64,000 bases of DNA, taken from contig JAOARQ010000013.1 of the NCBI GenBank assembly GCA_025210455.1, positions 62,001 to 126,000 of the forward strand, given 5' to 3'. Positions 52,381-61,760 of the stretch are shown in pieces. Under the pieces are notes generated by a model. That model did no database searches, was not told where the DNA came from, and saw nothing but the letters and a program-made list of their open reading frames with translations. The position numbers were made by a program, and so were the translations under genes. The DNA is from Pelagimonas sp. (GTDB lineage Bacteria > Pseudomonadota > Alphaproteobacteria > Rhodobacterales > Rhodobacteraceae). Numbering within the stretch: the first letter of the stretch is position 1; the number at the start of each line of letters is the position of its first letter.

Positions 52381-52878
52381 TCAAACCTCGATCCGTGAGA
52401 TGATTTTGGCGGGGATACCCGCCACAACCGCCCCGGCGGGCACATCTTTGGTAACAACCGCATTGGCCCCGATCACGGCATGATCGCCGACAGTCAAAGG
52501 CCCCAGTATCTTGGCCCCGGCGCCAACATCCACATGCCCCCCCAGGGTCACAGGCCCGGCCAATGTCACCTGATGGAACAACATGCAGTTCACGCCAATC
52601 CGGGATTTTGGGTGGACAATCACGCCGGTCGGATGTGTCAGGCGCAAACCGCCGCCGATTTCGGTGTTCAGGTGCAATTCACTTTGCGTGATGGTCGACC
52701 ACCACAGATGGTTCAGCACCCAATAGCGCGCACTCAGATTGCCCCAAAGCCCGCCTTTGGCCTTGGCCGCCTGATAGCGCCGGATCGCACGCAGCAGCTT
52801 TTTCCCCGGATCCCAAAAACCTGCGATCTCTTCTCGGGACCAGTCGGGGGTTTGCGCTGAAATTTCGGTTGAATGCAC
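52381..52878 (-). CDS. Left-handed beta-helix acetyltransferase (serine acetyltransferase-like)
   Basis: A 165-residue hexapeptide-repeat acyltransferase. Repeats such as IGVNCMLFHQVTLAG, GGHVDVGAGAKILGP and IGANAVVTKDVPAG form the beta-helix; HPTGVIVHP contains a likely catalytic His. It resembles CysE-type and polysaccharide O-acetyltransferases; lying at the edge of the surface-polysaccharide locus favours the latter. The start is probably GTG 52878 (TTG 52881 is possible); AAGGCAGATT lies upstream. Confidence 0.8.
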   Translation of the reverse strand: MHSTEISAQTPDWSREEIAGFWDPGKKLLRAIRRYQAAKAKGGLWGNLSARYWVLNHLWWSTITQSELHLNTEIGGGLRLTHPTGVIVHPKSRIGVNCMLFHQVTLAGPVTLGGHVDVGAGAKILGPLTVGDHAVIGANAVVTKDVPAGAVVAGIPAKIISRIEV

Positions 52879-53076
52879 CAATCTGCCTTTGCCTTATAAA
52901 AAGGTCATATTGTCGACAGAAACTGCGCTATCTTTAGGGGTATGGCAACCGTTGCAAGGCCAGTGATGTAAAAATTGCCTCAGTTTGTCTTTGATCTTCC
53001 CCTATGGTGTTTCGTGTGAAGCCAAAAACTAACCTTTTGCGATGCAATCAAAAACAGCCTTTGGTGACTGTCTGAG

Positions 53077-55122
53077 ATGCGCGCGCTGACCCCGTACAAA
53101 CTGCCCTACCGGCCAGATATCGACGGGCTGCGCGCTGTTGCTGTTCTGGCTGTGATTCTCGGGCATTTCGGGCTGCCGCTGCGTGGGGGCTTTGTTGGGG
53201 TTGACGTCTTCTTTGTGATTTCCGGGTTTTTGATCGGCGGGCTGCTTTGGCGGGAATATGACGATACCGGCCGTATTGCCCTGGGTCGGTTTTTCCTAGG
53301 GCGCATCCGCAGGTTGGCCCCGGCCTTCTTTTTGATGCTGGCAGGTGTTGGGGTGATTGGCTGGTTTATCCTGCTGCCGTTTGAATATCGAGAACTGGGC
53401 AAATCTGCCATCGCAGCGACGGTCTATCTGTCGAATGTCTTTTTCTACCGTCAGGCTGGGTACTTTGAGACGATCTCGGTGGAAAAACCCCTGCTGCACA
53501 CATGGTCACTGGCGGTAGAAGAGCAATTTTATCTGATGCTGCCGCTGGTGATTTTGCTGTTGGTGCGGTGGCGCTGGGGGGTGATTGGCGCTCTGGTCGC
53601 GCTTTGGGCCGGGTCATTGGTGGCTTGCGTGCTGCTTACTCCACATGCGCCAGACGCTGCCTTTTTCCTGTTTCCGTTTCGCGCTTGGGAATTGCTTAGC
53701 GGGGTGTTGCTGGCCATCTGGGCCTATGAAACCGATCGCGATCTCAGGGGCTATGCGCCCCTGTCTTGGCTTGGATTTGCTTTGATCATACTTGCGATCC
53801 TAGTCACACCAGAGGGGCGCGCCTTTCCGGGGGCGCTTGCGCTTGTGCCGGTGATTGGCACGGTTCTGTTGCTTGGTAATCGCGCGGGGAGGATCAATCA
53901 TCTGCTTTCGCATCGCTATGTGGTGCTGATCGGGATGATGTCTTATTCGCTGTACCTTTGGCACTGGCCGGTGTTTTCGCTCTCGCACTATCTGCGGGCG
54001 GGTTACGCTTTTGTTCTGGAACCAGCGCTTTGGCTGATCCCAGTTTTTGGCCTGGCCTGGGTCAGCTGGCGATATGTTGAAACGCCCATACGCCGGGCGA
54101 TATGGGTGCCAAACCCCGCGGTTCTTGCTGGGGCTGCGGTGCTTAGTGCCACGACACTAGCGGTTGGGTTCTGGATCTATCAAACCGAAGGGCAGCCCGA
54201 CCGATTTGATGGCGGGGTGCGCGCGCATATGGTGGCCTCAACCGACTTTTTGCAGGATTGGCAGCGATGTGAAACCGCCAAGGGCCTGCCGCTCGATGGG
54301 CTGAAGGTCTGCCATATCGGCCCAGAGGGGCCGCCCAAGCTGCTGGTCTGGGGCGATAGCCACGCGCTGGCCTTTAAAGGTGGGATAGACAAACTGGCGC
54401 ATGATACGGGAACGCCGGGGGTGATTGTCTGGCGACCCGGCTGTGCGCCGCTGATTGGGGTGCGCAAGGTTGAAAGCATGGACACCCGCGAGGGGGATAC
54501 CGCCTGCACCCAGTCCAATACGCAGGTCAAACAGGCGTTTGGCAGACTTGAAAGCGTGGAAACCGTGCTGCTTATGGGGCGCTGGGCCTATTATGCTTCG
54601 GGCGAAGGCTCTGGTATAGATAAGCATTTTCGTATTGCGATGTATCCAACAGAAGGCCCCAAGCGTCTGGACCAATCTCAGCCCGATCTGATTGCACAGG
54701 CGGCTGAAAACACGGTGCAACTGCTAGAGCAATGGGGGCTGAGGGTGGCCGTTATGCGCCAACCCCCTGAGTTCCCTGATTACGACAGCCGCCGCGCCGC
54801 GCGCGAGGCTGCGCATCTTGGCAATCCTCTGGCTGCGCTGCCAGTGACGCAAAGCGTGCTGACTTTGAAAAACCTGGAAACGCGCCGCCAGCTGGCAGAT
54901 GCGCCCTGGGTGCCGATTGTTCAGGCTGGGCGGGTAAAATGGTTGGATCCCTGGCCATATCTGTGTGCGCAGGCCACATGTTCGGTTGTGGTTCAGGGGG
55001 CGGGGCAGTACTTTGACAATGACCATGTGACCAATACGGCAGCCTTACGGATGGCCCCTTTGTTTGACCCAATTTTTACCGCGAAATCAGGCATGTCTCT
55101 TTTTACAGGGACAAGTGAATGA
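53077..55122 (+). CDS. OafA/YrhL-type acyltransferase with SGNH domain
   Basis: A 681-residue membrane O-acyltransferase. The N-terminal acyltransferase-3 domain spans about ten TM segments (residues about 1-370); YRPDIDGLRAVAVLAVILGHFG and VDVFFVISGFLIGG are diagnostic, with the active His in the first. A C-terminal SGNH domain (about 410-670) has GDSHALAFKGG and a late DNDHVT with the Asp-His pair. Such proteins acetylate surface sugars. Its stop overlaps the GMC gene start (ATGA). It begins the plus-strand polysaccharide operon. Confidence 0.9.
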   Translation: MRALTPYKLPYRPDIDGLRAVAVLAVILGHFGLPLRGGFVGVDVFFVISGFLIGGLLWREYDDTGRIALGRFFLGRIRRLAPAFFLMLAGVGVIGWFILLPFEYRELGKSAIAATVYLSNVFFYRQAGYFETISVEKPLLHTWSLAVEEQFYLMLPLVILLLVRWRWGVIGALVALWAGSLVACVLLTPHAPDAAFFLFPFRAWELLSGVLLAIWAYETDRDLRGYAPLSWLGFALIILAILVTPEGRAFPGALALVPVIGTVLLLGNRAGRINHLLSHRYVVLIGMMSYSLYLWHWPVFSLSHYLRAGYAFVLEPALWLIPVFGLAWVSWRYVETPIRRAIWVPNPAVLAGAAVLSATTLAVGFWIYQTEGQPDRFDGGVRAHMVASTDFLQDWQRCETAKGLPLDGLKVCHIGPEGPPKLLVWGDSHALAFKGGIDKLAHDTGTPGVIVWRPGCAPLIGVRKVESMDTREGDTACTQSNTQVKQAFGRLESVETVLLMGRWAYYASGEGSGIDKHFRIAMYPTEGPKRLDQSQPDLIAQAAENTVQLLEQWGLRVAVMRQPPEFPDYDSRRAAREAAHLGNPLAALPVTQSVLTLKNLETRRQLADAPWVPIVQAGRVKWLDPWPYLCAQATCSVVVQGAGQYFDNDHVTNTAALRMAPLFDPIFTAKSGMSLFTGTSE

Positions 55123-56687
55123 ACATCCATCAGGCGGCCCACACGCATTGGGATGCAATCGTGATTGGCACGGGGATGGGGGGTGGCACCATCGGGCGGG
55201 CGCTGGCCGAGGCTGGTCAAAAGGTGCTTTTCCTTGAAATGGGGGCCGAGGGGCTGCGGGCGGAAACCCATGGATTGTCTGATATCTTTGTGCCCGAAGC
55301 ACGCCTGACGCGCGGGCTTTGGCCGACACCGATTCATGCGCATCTGGATGGGTTAGAGCAGATCTTTTACGCCCCTCTGGGGGCGGGGGTGGGTGGGTCA
55401 TCCGCGTTTTACGCGGCTACTCTGGAACGGCCTGAACGGCATGATCTAGAGACCACCGCGCAGCATGAGCACCCCACAGGCGGCTGGCCTGTCAGCTATG
55501 ATGAAATGACCCCGTGGTATGCCCGCGCGGCCAAGGCGTATCGGGTGTATGGCACACCGGATCCGCTGTCTGCTGAAACGCCTTTACCGCTGCGCGATCC
55601 GCCCGATTTAAACACCACCGAAGCCAGCCTGATGAAAACTCTGACAGGCAAGGGGCTGCACCCCTATCATGCCCATACCGCGATTGAGCGTCTGCCAGAT
55701 TGTCAGAATTGTCTGGGCGTCAAATGCCCCAGGTCCTGCAAGATGGATGGCCGTTCTGCCGGGGTTGAACCCGCTTTGGCCACAGGCAATGCCTTTCTGA
55801 TTTCGAAGGCCAGGGTTGAACGCATGATTGCGGATGAGCATTCAGTGACGCGCCTGCTGGTACGCGTTGGCAACCGCCTGCGGCCCTTCACGGCCAAGCG
55901 CTATATTCTGGCGGCCGGGGCGCTGGGCTCACCGCGTGTGCTTCTGGCCTCGACCGATGAAAAACGTCCGCAGGGGCTGGCCAATAGCTCGGGTCTGGTG
56001 GGGCGCAATCTGATGTTTCATGTGAACATGATGTTTGCGCTTTGGCCCAAAGCTGGTAAACCCACCGACGGCCCGACCAAGGCGATTTCGCTGCGCGATT
56101 TCTATCACCGCGATCACGAACGGCTGGGTACGGTTCAGGCGATGGGCATTCGCGCCTCTTACGGTGAGATCCTGCACTATATGAACCTGATGCTGGCGCG
56201 CACGCGGTTTGGCGGCATCAAAGGTCTGAACCAGTTGACCCGCATTCCTGCGGCTCTGGCGCATTATCTTTTTGGATCGGCGCAGATCTTTGTTGGTATC
56301 ATGGAAGACCTGCCTTATGCGCAAAACCGCGTTCTGTTTGATCCGGATGATCCTGACAGGCTGGCTGTGGACTATCACCTGTCAGACGAACTGAAAGCGC
56401 GCTTTGCCAAATTCCGCAGCGTAGTGAGGCGTGGGTTGCGCGGGCATCGGTTCATGATGCTGGGGATGGGGCCGGATATGAACTGGGGCCATCCCTGCGG
56501 GACGTTGCGTTTTGGTGATGATCCGCAAACCTCGGTTTTGCGCCCTGATTGCCGCACCCATGATCTGGATAATCTTTGGGTGGCAGATGCCTCGTTCATG
56601 CCCACATCCATGGGTGTAAACCCCAGTCTCACGATTGCCGCCAATGCGCTGCGTGTGGCGGATACGATTGTGAAAGGAATCCCATGA
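55119..56687 (+). CDS. GMC-family oxidoreductase
   Basis: A 522-residue FAD-dependent oxidoreductase of the glucose-methanol-choline family. The FAD loop is VIGTGMGGGTIGRALAEAG, and LGAGVGGSSAFYAAT and the closing ADASFMPTSMGVNPSLTIAANALR are family features. An unusual cysteine group, CQNCLGVKCPRSC (near residue 195-207), could bind a metal or Fe-S centre. Coupled to the acyltransferase gene (ATGA) and the SDR gene (ATGA). It probably oxidises a sugar in the polysaccharide pathway; the substrate is unknown. Confidence 0.82.
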   Translation: MNIHQAAHTHWDAIVIGTGMGGGTIGRALAEAGQKVLFLEMGAEGLRAETHGLSDIFVPEARLTRGLWPTPIHAHLDGLEQIFYAPLGAGVGGSSAFYAATLERPERHDLETTAQHEHPTGGWPVSYDEMTPWYARAAKAYRVYGTPDPLSAETPLPLRDPPDLNTTEASLMKTLTGKGLHPYHAHTAIERLPDCQNCLGVKCPRSCKMDGRSAGVEPALATGNAFLISKARVERMIADEHSVTRLLVRVGNRLRPFTAKRYILAAGALGSPRVLLASTDEKRPQGLANSSGLVGRNLMFHVNMMFALWPKAGKPTDGPTKAISLRDFYHRDHERLGTVQAMGIRASYGEILHYMNLMLARTRFGGIKGLNQLTRIPAALAHYLFGSAQIFVGIMEDLPYAQNRVLFDPDDPDRLAVDYHLSDELKARFAKFRSVVRRGLRGHRFMMLGMGPDMNWGHPCGTLRFGDDPQTSVLRPDCRTHDLDNLWVADASFMPTSMGVNPSLTIAANALRVADTIVKGIP

Positions 56688-57445
56688 CCAAAGTTACCCC
56701 TCAGGACGGAGTTGCCATTGTCACAGGGGCCAGCGCCGGTCTTGGGCGCGCGATTGCTGTCGAACTCTGCAAGCGCGAGTTTCAGGTGCTTGGGCTGGGG
56801 CGTAACCAAGAGGCTTTGGAAGATACGCGTCTGATCTGCAAAGGTGGTGAGTTTCGCTCTCAGGTTCTGGATGTTTCCGATGCACAGGCGGTGAACGATG
56901 CCTTTGCGCAGCTGGGGCCCATTGCGTTGCTGATCAACAATGCTGCGGTTTACCCACGCCGGGATTTTCTGGAAGAGACCCCACAAAGCTTTATGGAAAG
57001 CATCAACATCAATCTTGGTGGTGTTGTGAACTGCTCACAGGCTGCGCTTCGCGACATGACATCGCGGGGCGTAGGGCGGATCTTGAATGTTGCGACCTTT
57101 GCAGATCTGAACCCTTTGCCTGCCTCATCAGCCTATAGCGTCTCAAAGGGGGCCGCGCGCATTCTGACCCGCGCGATGATTGCTGATCTGGCAGATCGTT
57201 TTCCTGATATTGTCATTGGCGACTGGATGCCGGGCATGTTGCAGACCCGCATGGGCATTCCAGACGGCACCCCGCCCGAGCTATCGGCGAAATGGGGGGT
57301 GGCGCTGGCCTTGAATCGTGCGCCAGACATGATGGGCGCGGTGTTTGAGGAAGACAGCGAAATCCTTCCGCCGCGCGGGATGAAAGGCAAGGTCAAAGAT
57401 CTGATTTTGATGCGCCGTCGCAAGCCGCGCCGGATCGAAATCTAG
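56684..57445 (+). CDS. Short-chain dehydrogenase/reductase
   Basis: A 253-residue classical SDR. TGASAGLGRA is the cofactor loop (residues 15-24), NNAAVYPR follows, and the catalytic YSVSK is in SSAYSVSKGAAR. The ATG overlaps the GMC stop. It may act with the GMC protein in oxidation and reduction of one sugar position. The stop overlaps the opposite-strand WecG gene by 4 bases. Confidence 0.88.
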   Translation: MTKVTPQDGVAIVTGASAGLGRAIAVELCKREFQVLGLGRNQEALEDTRLICKGGEFRSQVLDVSDAQAVNDAFAQLGPIALLINNAAVYPRRDFLEETPQSFMESININLGGVVNCSQAALRDMTSRGVGRILNVATFADLNPLPASSAYSVSKGAARILTRAMIADLADRFPDIVIGDWMPGMLQTRMGIPDGTPPELSAKWGVALALNRAPDMMGAVFEEDSEILPPRGMKGKVKDLILMRRRKPRRIEI

Positions 57446-58194
57446 CGCAGTCTTAGCGTCACAGATTGGATCATCTGCCCAGGTAGGATGGCCATGCATT
57501 TCAGATAGCGCATAGCCAGCCGATTGGGGTTGCTTAACATGCGCCACAGCCATTCCATCGCGAGATTTTGCACCCATTTGGGTGCACGCTTTTGTGTGCC
57601 TGCAAAAAAATCCAGCCCTGCGCCAATACAGGCAAAGCCCACTTCGGGCGCGATTTTGCGGGCGCGGGCAGCAAGGATTTCCTGCTTGGGCGCGCCCATG
57701 GCGATAAAGCACATCCGCGCTCCGGACGCTGCGACCTGTTCCAGCAGGTGCAGGGCTTCTTCGCTGTCGGGATCAAACCCCATTGGCGGTGAAATGCAGC
57801 TGACAACCTGCAAATCGCGGATTGTGCGTTCAAGATAGGCCTTGGCGCCGGCCAGCGCGGTATCGCTGGAGCCAAAAAGCGCCACGGGCACCCCTTGTGA
57901 GGCAGCGATTCTGGCGAGGGGTTCGATGGTTTCCGAGCCCGGGATCAGCTCAACCGGGCGGCCAGCCAGCCGTGACATCCAGACAATCGGATTGCCATCT
58001 GCAACCACGAAATCCTGCGCCTGATAGGCCTGAACAAAATCAGGATCACTGCGCAGTTTGACAAGATGATCCAGATTTATCGTTGCCAGAGAAAACCCCT
58101 GATTTTGGGCAAACCTTTCACGCACGCGCGCTTCCAGTGCGGCGCGTGTGGCCAGGTTCACTGCAACCCTTTGCCCTTTGATTGTGAATTCCAT
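57442..58194 (-). CDS. WecG/TagA/CpsF family glycosyltransferase
   Basis: A 250-residue GT26 transferase that would add a sugar (such as ManNAc or ManNAcA) to a lipid-linked intermediate. Diagnostic parts are FVVADGNPIVWMSRL, VALFGSSD, ISPPMGFDPDSEEA, GAPKQE and CIGAGLDFFAGTQKRAP. I chose ATG 58194 (AGAGG 6 bases upstream); a TTG two codons before is possible. It is the only minus-strand gene in the polysaccharide set. Confidence 0.92.
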   Translation of the reverse strand: MEFTIKGQRVAVNLATRAALEARVRERFAQNQGFSLATINLDHLVKLRSDPDFVQAYQAQDFVVADGNPIVWMSRLAGRPVELIPGSETIEPLARIAASQGVPVALFGSSDTALAGAKAYLERTIRDLQVVSCISPPMGFDPDSEEALHLLEQVAASGARMCFIAMGAPKQEILAARARKIAPEVGFACIGAGLDFFAGTQKRAPKWVQNLAMEWLWRMLSNPNRLAMRYLKCMAILPGQMIQSVTLRLR

Positions 58195-58429
58195 GCTCAA
58201 CCTCTAAACTCACGCTGTTCAGGTAGGCGCGAGATTCATTATTCCCAGTGTTTTGTGCAACAAAGCGGCCAAAATATGGACCACACCCACCCAAGGCGGC
58301 CTTTTTTGCGGTTTTTCTTAAACTGTCGAATTCTGGCCATGATTGTATGGTGTTTCCCGAAATAGGGACAGAGTGATTTGAACAAAGTTTTGGGGCAACC
58401 CAAGGGGATTTGGCCGAGGGGATCTGGTG

Positions 58430-59554
58430 ATGAGTGGAAAGATCGTGCTTTTGGGCTGCGGCTTTGTCGCTGATCTTTATATGCGGTCGCTGTCTGTGAT
58501 GCCTGATCTGCAGGTGGCGGGTGTCTTTGACATTAACGAAAACCGCCTGAAACAGTTCTGCGAATTCTGGAATGTCCCTGCCAGGCCAAGTTTCGAAGCA
58601 TTGCTGACAGAGGCCCCTGACGCTTTGGTTTTGAACCTCACCAACCCGCACGCGCATTACGAAACATCCAAAGCCTGCCTTTTGGCCGGGCGGCATGTGT
58701 ATTCGGAAAAGCCGCTGGCAACAGATTTTGCGCAGGCGCAGGAATTGCATGAACTGGCCCAGCGCGCTGATCTGGTTCTGGCCTCAGCCCCCTGTTCGGT
58801 TCTTGGCGAAGCGGCGCAGACATTTGGTCATGCGCTGCGCCATGATCTGGCTGGGACGCCGCGCGCGATCTATGCAGAACTGGATGATGGGTTTATCCCG
58901 CAGGCTGCTTATAAAAAGTGGCTCTCAGAGAGTGGCGCGCCCTGGCCCTATGAGGATGAGTTCCGTGTGGGCTGTACTTTGGAACATGCAGGATATTACC
59001 TCACATGGTTAATTTCTTGGTTTGGGTCTGTGCGCACGGTGGTTGCTGCCAGCGCTGAAACCATCCCCAATAAAGAGGGGCAAGGGCCCTATGCGCCGGA
59101 CTTTTCTGTCGCGACGTTGTTCTTTGAAAATGGCCCGGTGACGCGGCTGACCTGTTCGATCACCGCGCCGCATGATCATTCGATCCGGATTGTTGGCGAT
59201 AAGGGGGTGCTGTCCTGCAAGGCGGCTTGGGATAATGACGCCAAGGTGCGTTTTGCCAAACGCATGACGATCCGCAGGCGGTTGATGGAATCGCCCTGGC
59301 CGCGCCGGGTTCGGCTGCAGGGGGGCACCCACCCCAAGGTGAAACGCTGGGGCGCGGCCGCGATGAATTTCATGCTGGGCCCGCAGGAAGTTCTGAATGC
59401 GTTGAAAGAAGGCCGGGCCTGCCGTCTGTCGAATGATTTTGCGCTGCACCTGACCGAGGTCACCCTTGCGATCCAGAATGCGGGCGAAACAACCGGTGCG
59501 CAGCAAATGACAACCACCTGCCCCCCGATGGAGCCGATGCCATGGGCGATGTAA
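58430..59554 (+). CDS. Gfo/Idh/MocA family oxidoreductase
   Basis: A 374-residue NAD(P)-dependent sugar oxidoreductase. The Rossmann loop is VLLGCGFVADLY and the conserved EKP motif is YSEKPLATD near residue 92. The C-terminal alpha/beta domain follows. Substrate unknown; nucleotide sugars are usual for polysaccharide loci. GAGGGG lies before the ATG; GTG 58427 directly before is an alternative start. The last 13 bases overlap the epimerase gene. Confidence 0.88.
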   Translation: MSGKIVLLGCGFVADLYMRSLSVMPDLQVAGVFDINENRLKQFCEFWNVPARPSFEALLTEAPDALVLNLTNPHAHYETSKACLLAGRHVYSEKPLATDFAQAQELHELAQRADLVLASAPCSVLGEAAQTFGHALRHDLAGTPRAIYAELDDGFIPQAAYKKWLSESGAPWPYEDEFRVGCTLEHAGYYLTWLISWFGSVRTVVAASAETIPNKEGQGPYAPDFSVATLFFENGPVTRLTCSITAPHDHSIRIVGDKGVLSCKAAWDNDAKVRFAKRMTIRRRLMESPWPRRVRLQGGTHPKVKRWGAAAMNFMLGPQEVLNALKEGRACRLSNDFALHLTEVTLAIQNAGETTGAQQMTTTCPPMEPMPWAM

Positions 59555-60513
59555 GCCGGATATTGATCACAGGGGCCAGTGGTTTTGTTGGTGCGGCCTG
59601 TGTACGCAAAGCCCGGGCTCAGGGGCATCAGGTGATCGCGCTTTATCGTTCTGCCCCGTTAACAGGTTGGGCGTCAGATGATGGGATCATCGCTGTTCAG
59701 CTTGATCTGGCCGATGCCAAGGCCAGCGCTGTTTTGCAATCTTACATGGGGCAGTGCAGCGCAGTTATTCATGCGGCTGCGCATTTGGGTGGCGATGCGG
59801 CGGCCCATGAGGCCGATACTTTGCAGGCCACGCAGACGGTTTTGGATGGCATGCGGGGCAGTCAGGCGCCATTGGTGCTGGTCAGCTCAATCGCGGTTTA
59901 CGACACTATGCGGCTGTGTGATGGCGATGCGCTGGATGAAACTGCCCCATTGGAAAGCGCTGACACCGCCCGCGATAGCTATACCGCCGCGAAACTGCGC
60001 CAGGAAGAGCTGTGTCGTGCCTCGGGTCTGCCACTGTGGATCATGCGCCCGGGGGCGATCTATGGGCCGGGGCGCAGCTGGCACGCGCTGATGGGGATCT
60101 TTGTGCCAGGGGTTCTGGTGATGATCACCTCAGATGGTGAACTGCCCCTGACCTATGTGGATCATACGGCGCAGGCGTTGGTGTGCGCGGCTGTGCGCGA
60201 TCCGGCTGGTGTGCAAGTGCTGAATGTCTTCGACGATCACCGGCCAACGCGCGCGGAATTTGCGCAGGTGCATCGCAACCTTGCGGGCTGGCCCAAGAGA
60301 ATTTTACCTATTCCTTTTTCGATATGGCTGTTGCTGGTGAAGGGATTGAAACCCTTTGCCCCCAGACTTCCCGGATTACTCCGCGAGCCGATTTGCCGGG
60401 CGCGTCTCATGCCGTTGCGTTTTCCCAATTCTGCGTTGCGTGCAGCGCTGGGCGGGGCGGATGAAGACAGCTTTGAGGCCATGATGGCGCGCAGCCTGGA
60501 GGGTGCGAAATGA
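59542..60513 (+). CDS. NAD-dependent sugar epimerase/dehydratase
   Basis: A 323-residue extended SDR. The NAD loop is ITGASGFVGAACV, the catalytic serine region VSSIAVYD, and the catalytic YTAAK is in DSYTAAKLRQEEL. RPGAIYGPGRSW binds the nucleotide sugar. Probably modifies a nucleotide-sugar precursor. Overlaps both neighbours (13 and 4 bases), so it belongs to a single operon with the glycosyltransferases. Confidence 0.88.
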   Translation: MGDVSRILITGASGFVGAACVRKARAQGHQVIALYRSAPLTGWASDDGIIAVQLDLADAKASAVLQSYMGQCSAVIHAAAHLGGDAAAHEADTLQATQTVLDGMRGSQAPLVLVSSIAVYDTMRLCDGDALDETAPLESADTARDSYTAAKLRQEELCRASGLPLWIMRPGAIYGPGRSWHALMGIFVPGVLVMITSDGELPLTYVDHTAQALVCAAVRDPAGVQVLNVFDDHRPTRAEFAQVHRNLAGWPKRILPIPFSIWLLLVKGLKPFAPRLPGLLREPICRARLMPLRFPNSALRAALGGADEDSFEAMMARSLEGAK

Positions 60514-61760
60514 CTTTGCAAAAGCTTGCTTATCTGACGGGCGAATATCCCCGCGCCTCTGACACCTTCATTCAGCGCGAGGTGGCCGCGCTGCGCGAGA
60601 TTGGGCATGAGGTGCTGACCTGTTCCATTCGTACCACTGGTGCGGAACATCTGGTGGGCCAAGAGCAACGCGAAGAACATGCGCGCACCTTTAAGGTGCT
60701 GGATGCGGCCAAAAACCCGCTGCGTCTGATCCGGTCACATCTGCGCTGGCTGCGGCGACCTGCGCGGTATTTGTCTGCCTTGAAACTGGCCTGGCAGACC
60801 GCGCCCAAGGGCATCAAAGGGCGGCTTTATAACCTGTTCTACTTTCTTGAGGCCGGGGTGCTGGCGGCGCATCTACGGGATCAGGGTGTGCAGCATCTGC
60901 ACAATCATATCGCCAAGGCGTCGTGCACTGTGGCGATGCTGGTCAATGCGTTGTCAAACCTGCCCTATAGTTTCACCATTCATGGCCCGGATATCTTTTT
61001 TGCGCCGGATCACTGGCGCATTGATGAAAAGGCTGCCCGTGCCCGTTTTGTGGCCTGCATCAGCGATTACTGTCGGTCACAACTGATGTGTTTCGCAGAT
61101 CAAAGCCATTGGGATCGGTTTCATATCGTGCACTGCGGTGTTGATCCGCTGCGCTACACCGCGTCGCCCCATCAGGGTGAATCCCTGCTGTTTGTCGGGC
61201 GGCTTGCGGCGGTGAAAGGGGTGCCGATCCTGCTGGATGTTTTGCCGGATCTTTTGAAAACACATCCTAAATTAACGCTGACACTGATCGGCGATGGCCC
61301 AGACCGTGCGGCACTGGAACAGCAGGCTCAGACGCTTGGGCTGGGGGATTGTGTGACTTTCCTGGGGTATCGCAATCAGGATGAGGTGGCAGAAGCGCTG
61401 ATGACCACCGATGTCTTTGTGCTGCCCTCGTTTGCCGAAGGGGTGCCCGTGGTGTTAATGGAGGCCATGGCAGCCGGTGTGCCTGTTGTTACGACGCAGA
61501 TTGCCGGGGTGCCTGAGCTGGTGAAACAGGCGCATACCGGGTTTCTTGTCCCACCCGGGGATGGGCCCGCGCTGGCAGAAGCGGTGGATCGTCTGCTGCA
61601 GGACAATTCTGAGCGCATGGCCATGGGCGATCTGGCGCGCGATACTGTCGATATTGAATACAATGTGCGCCGGGAAGCGCGCTGGCTGTCTGATCTGATG
61701 CAAAGCTATGCTGCCGATCCTCAGGCCCGCCCAAAGAAACGACGGGGCTTTGCCGAATGA
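60510..61760 (+). CDS. Glycosyltransferase family 4
   Basis: A 416-residue GT-B transferase. The acceptor domain has TGEYPRASDTFIQREVAAL; the donor domain has LLFVGRLAAVKGVPILLD and the EX7E motif FAEGVPVVLMEAMAAGVPVV near residue 310. This N-terminal phrase occurs in colanic-acid-type (WcaL/AmsK-like) transferases. The donor sugar is unknown. Both ends overlap adjacent genes by ATGA. Confidence 0.92.
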   Translation: MTLQKLAYLTGEYPRASDTFIQREVAALREIGHEVLTCSIRTTGAEHLVGQEQREEHARTFKVLDAAKNPLRLIRSHLRWLRRPARYLSALKLAWQTAPKGIKGRLYNLFYFLEAGVLAAHLRDQGVQHLHNHIAKASCTVAMLVNALSNLPYSFTIHGPDIFFAPDHWRIDEKAARARFVACISDYCRSQLMCFADQSHWDRFHIVHCGVDPLRYTASPHQGESLLFVGRLAAVKGVPILLDVLPDLLKTHPKLTLTLIGDGPDRAALEQQAQTLGLGDCVTFLGYRNQDEVAEALMTTDVFVLPSFAEGVPVVLMEAMAAGVPVVTTQIAGVPELVKQAHTGFLVPPGDGPALAEAVDRLLQDNSERMAMGDLARDTVDIEYNVRREARWLSDLMQSYAADPQARPKKRRGFAE

